Origin: an uncultured Treponema sp.
GTDB lineage: Bacteria; Spirochaetota; Spirochaetia; Treponematales; Treponemataceae
Assembly: GCA_947165795.1 (NCBI GenBank)
Contig: CAMVBP010000119.1
Location: 1-6,281 of the forward strand
Reading direction: 5' to 3'
Length of the DNA stretch: 6,281 nucleotides
In this document: positions 5,575-6,281 of the stretch, piece after piece
Layout of the letters: each line of letters starts with the position of its first letter
How positions within the stretch are numbered: the first letter of the stretch is position 1
Translations under genes and position numbers: made by a program
The notes under the pieces: model-generated
Told to the model about the DNA's origin: nothing
The model's input: the letters and a program-made list of their open reading frames with translations, nothing else
The model's database searches: none

Positions 5575-6281
5575 ATGAAAAAGTCAGGCGCATTTATAAT
5601 ATTCAGTTTAGTTGCATTTTTTAATATTTTTGCTCAGTCTCATTTTTCCCTGGAATCTCATCAAAGTCAAATAAACCAGATTGCTATTGCCAATAATCAG
5701 ACTTTTGAAAAATCATATTATACAGCAGGCGACGACGGTTTTGTTGTAAAATGGTCTGAAGATAATCAGGGTGAACATTATCAGTTTTCTGATATTGGAA
5801 TTAAACTGATTGCCGTTAGTCCTGTAAATAATCTTATTGCGCTTTACGAAACAGACGGTGGGTCTGTAAATAAAGTAACTGTCTGGGACTGGAATACCTT
5901 TACAAGAAAGACTTTAAAGAAATTCAATGATTCAATTACTTCCCTTCAGTTTTCTGCAAAAGGAAATTATTTAATTATCGGCACTGCCACAGTAGACGGC
6001 GCAGTCTTTATTAACACTTCAAACTGGTCTACAGTAAACAAGATTAAAGACAATACAGGTATTGTAAATTACATTCAGACAAGTGCTACAGAAAAAACCT
6101 GTGTATTGTATTCACCTTCGGGATATCTTTCTTATTACAACATGCAGAACGGAACGCTTAAAGAAAAGTTCAGCATTACAAGAGCTCTTTCGCAGGTTGT
6201 AATGTACAATGACAACAAGCTTCTTGCGGGTGTAAAAGACGGAACGATTTATGTAATTAACGCATACAAGGGAACTGCAAT
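5575..6281 (+). CDS. Exported WD40-like beta-propeller protein (partial, 3' end outside window)
   Basis: The right edge cuts this gene after 235 codons with no stop. AGGA at 5563-5566, 8 bases before the ATG, and a 14-base gap after rseP support the start. The first 20 residues form a Sec-type signal peptide: Lys2-Lys3, a hydrophobic core at 6-19, and probable cleavage after Ala20 (NIFA, then QS). There is no lipobox cysteine, so a periplasmic or surface protein is expected. The rest shows about five repeating units of some 40 residues, each with a hydrophobic strand, a small-residue turn and a closing W/Y/F strand: about 29-66 (ending VVKW), 76-110 (VTVWDW), 119-153 (AVFIN), 161-194 (LSYYN) and 200-233 (IYVIN). 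AGDDG at 51-55 resembles the GS-DG turn of WD repeats. I do not recognise a specific family member; partner and function are unknown. The propeller call is by pattern, not by alignment. Confidence 0.8.
   Translation, partial: MKKSGAFIIFSLVAFFNIFAQSHFSLESHQSQINQIAIANNQTFEKSYYTAGDDGFVVKWSEDNQGEHYQFSDIGIKLIAVSPVNNLIALYETDGGSVNKVTVWDWNTFTRKTLKKFNDSITSLQFSAKGNYLIIGTATVDGAVFINTSNWSTVNKIKDNTGIVNYIQTSATEKTCVLYSPSGYLSYYNMQNGTLKEKFSITRALSQVVMYNDNKLLAGVKDGTIYVINAYKGTA

Overview
This window is most likely from a spirochaete of the Treponema group. It has AT-rich coding DNA, all genes are on the + strand, and the gene order is rpsB-tsf-frr-uppS-cdsA-dxr-rseP, which I recall as the order in Treponema pallidum and relatives. 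The genus call rests on this gene order and the protein character. It is an inference, not a database result.

Layout: the window opens in the 3' end of a gene that by position is rpsB (ribosomal protein S2), with a very acidic tail. tsf (elongation factor Ts) follows after 3 bases. Next comes the only real gap, 175 bases (1056-1230), which holds several nested and competing inverted repeats but no gene and no obvious intrinsic terminator. After it come frr (ribosome recycling factor), uppS (undecaprenyl diphosphate synthase, overlapping frr by 1 base), cdsA (CDP-diacylglycerol synthase), dxr (DXP reductoisomerase) and rseP (site-2 intramembrane protease, overlapping dxr by 4 bases). A secreted WD40-like beta-propeller protein starts 14 bases after rseP and runs off the right edge.

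How the genes fit together: the first block (S2, EF-Ts, RRF) serves translation. The second serves the envelope: Dxr makes the isoprenoid precursor MEP, UppS uses isoprenoid units to build the C55 carrier lipid for peptidoglycan, CdsA makes the CDP-diacylglycerol used for phospholipids, and RseP cleaves membrane proteins within the bilayer. Close spacing and overlaps suggest one transcript from frr to the last gene, possibly continuous with rpsB-tsf through the structured gap.

Most of the window is conserved housekeeping DNA. The points worth a second look are the tsf-frr intergenic element, whose arms allow two alternative folds and which could mask the frr ribosome binding site, the non-canonical signature residues of CdsA, the acidic S2 tail, and the secreted propeller placed directly after rseP.
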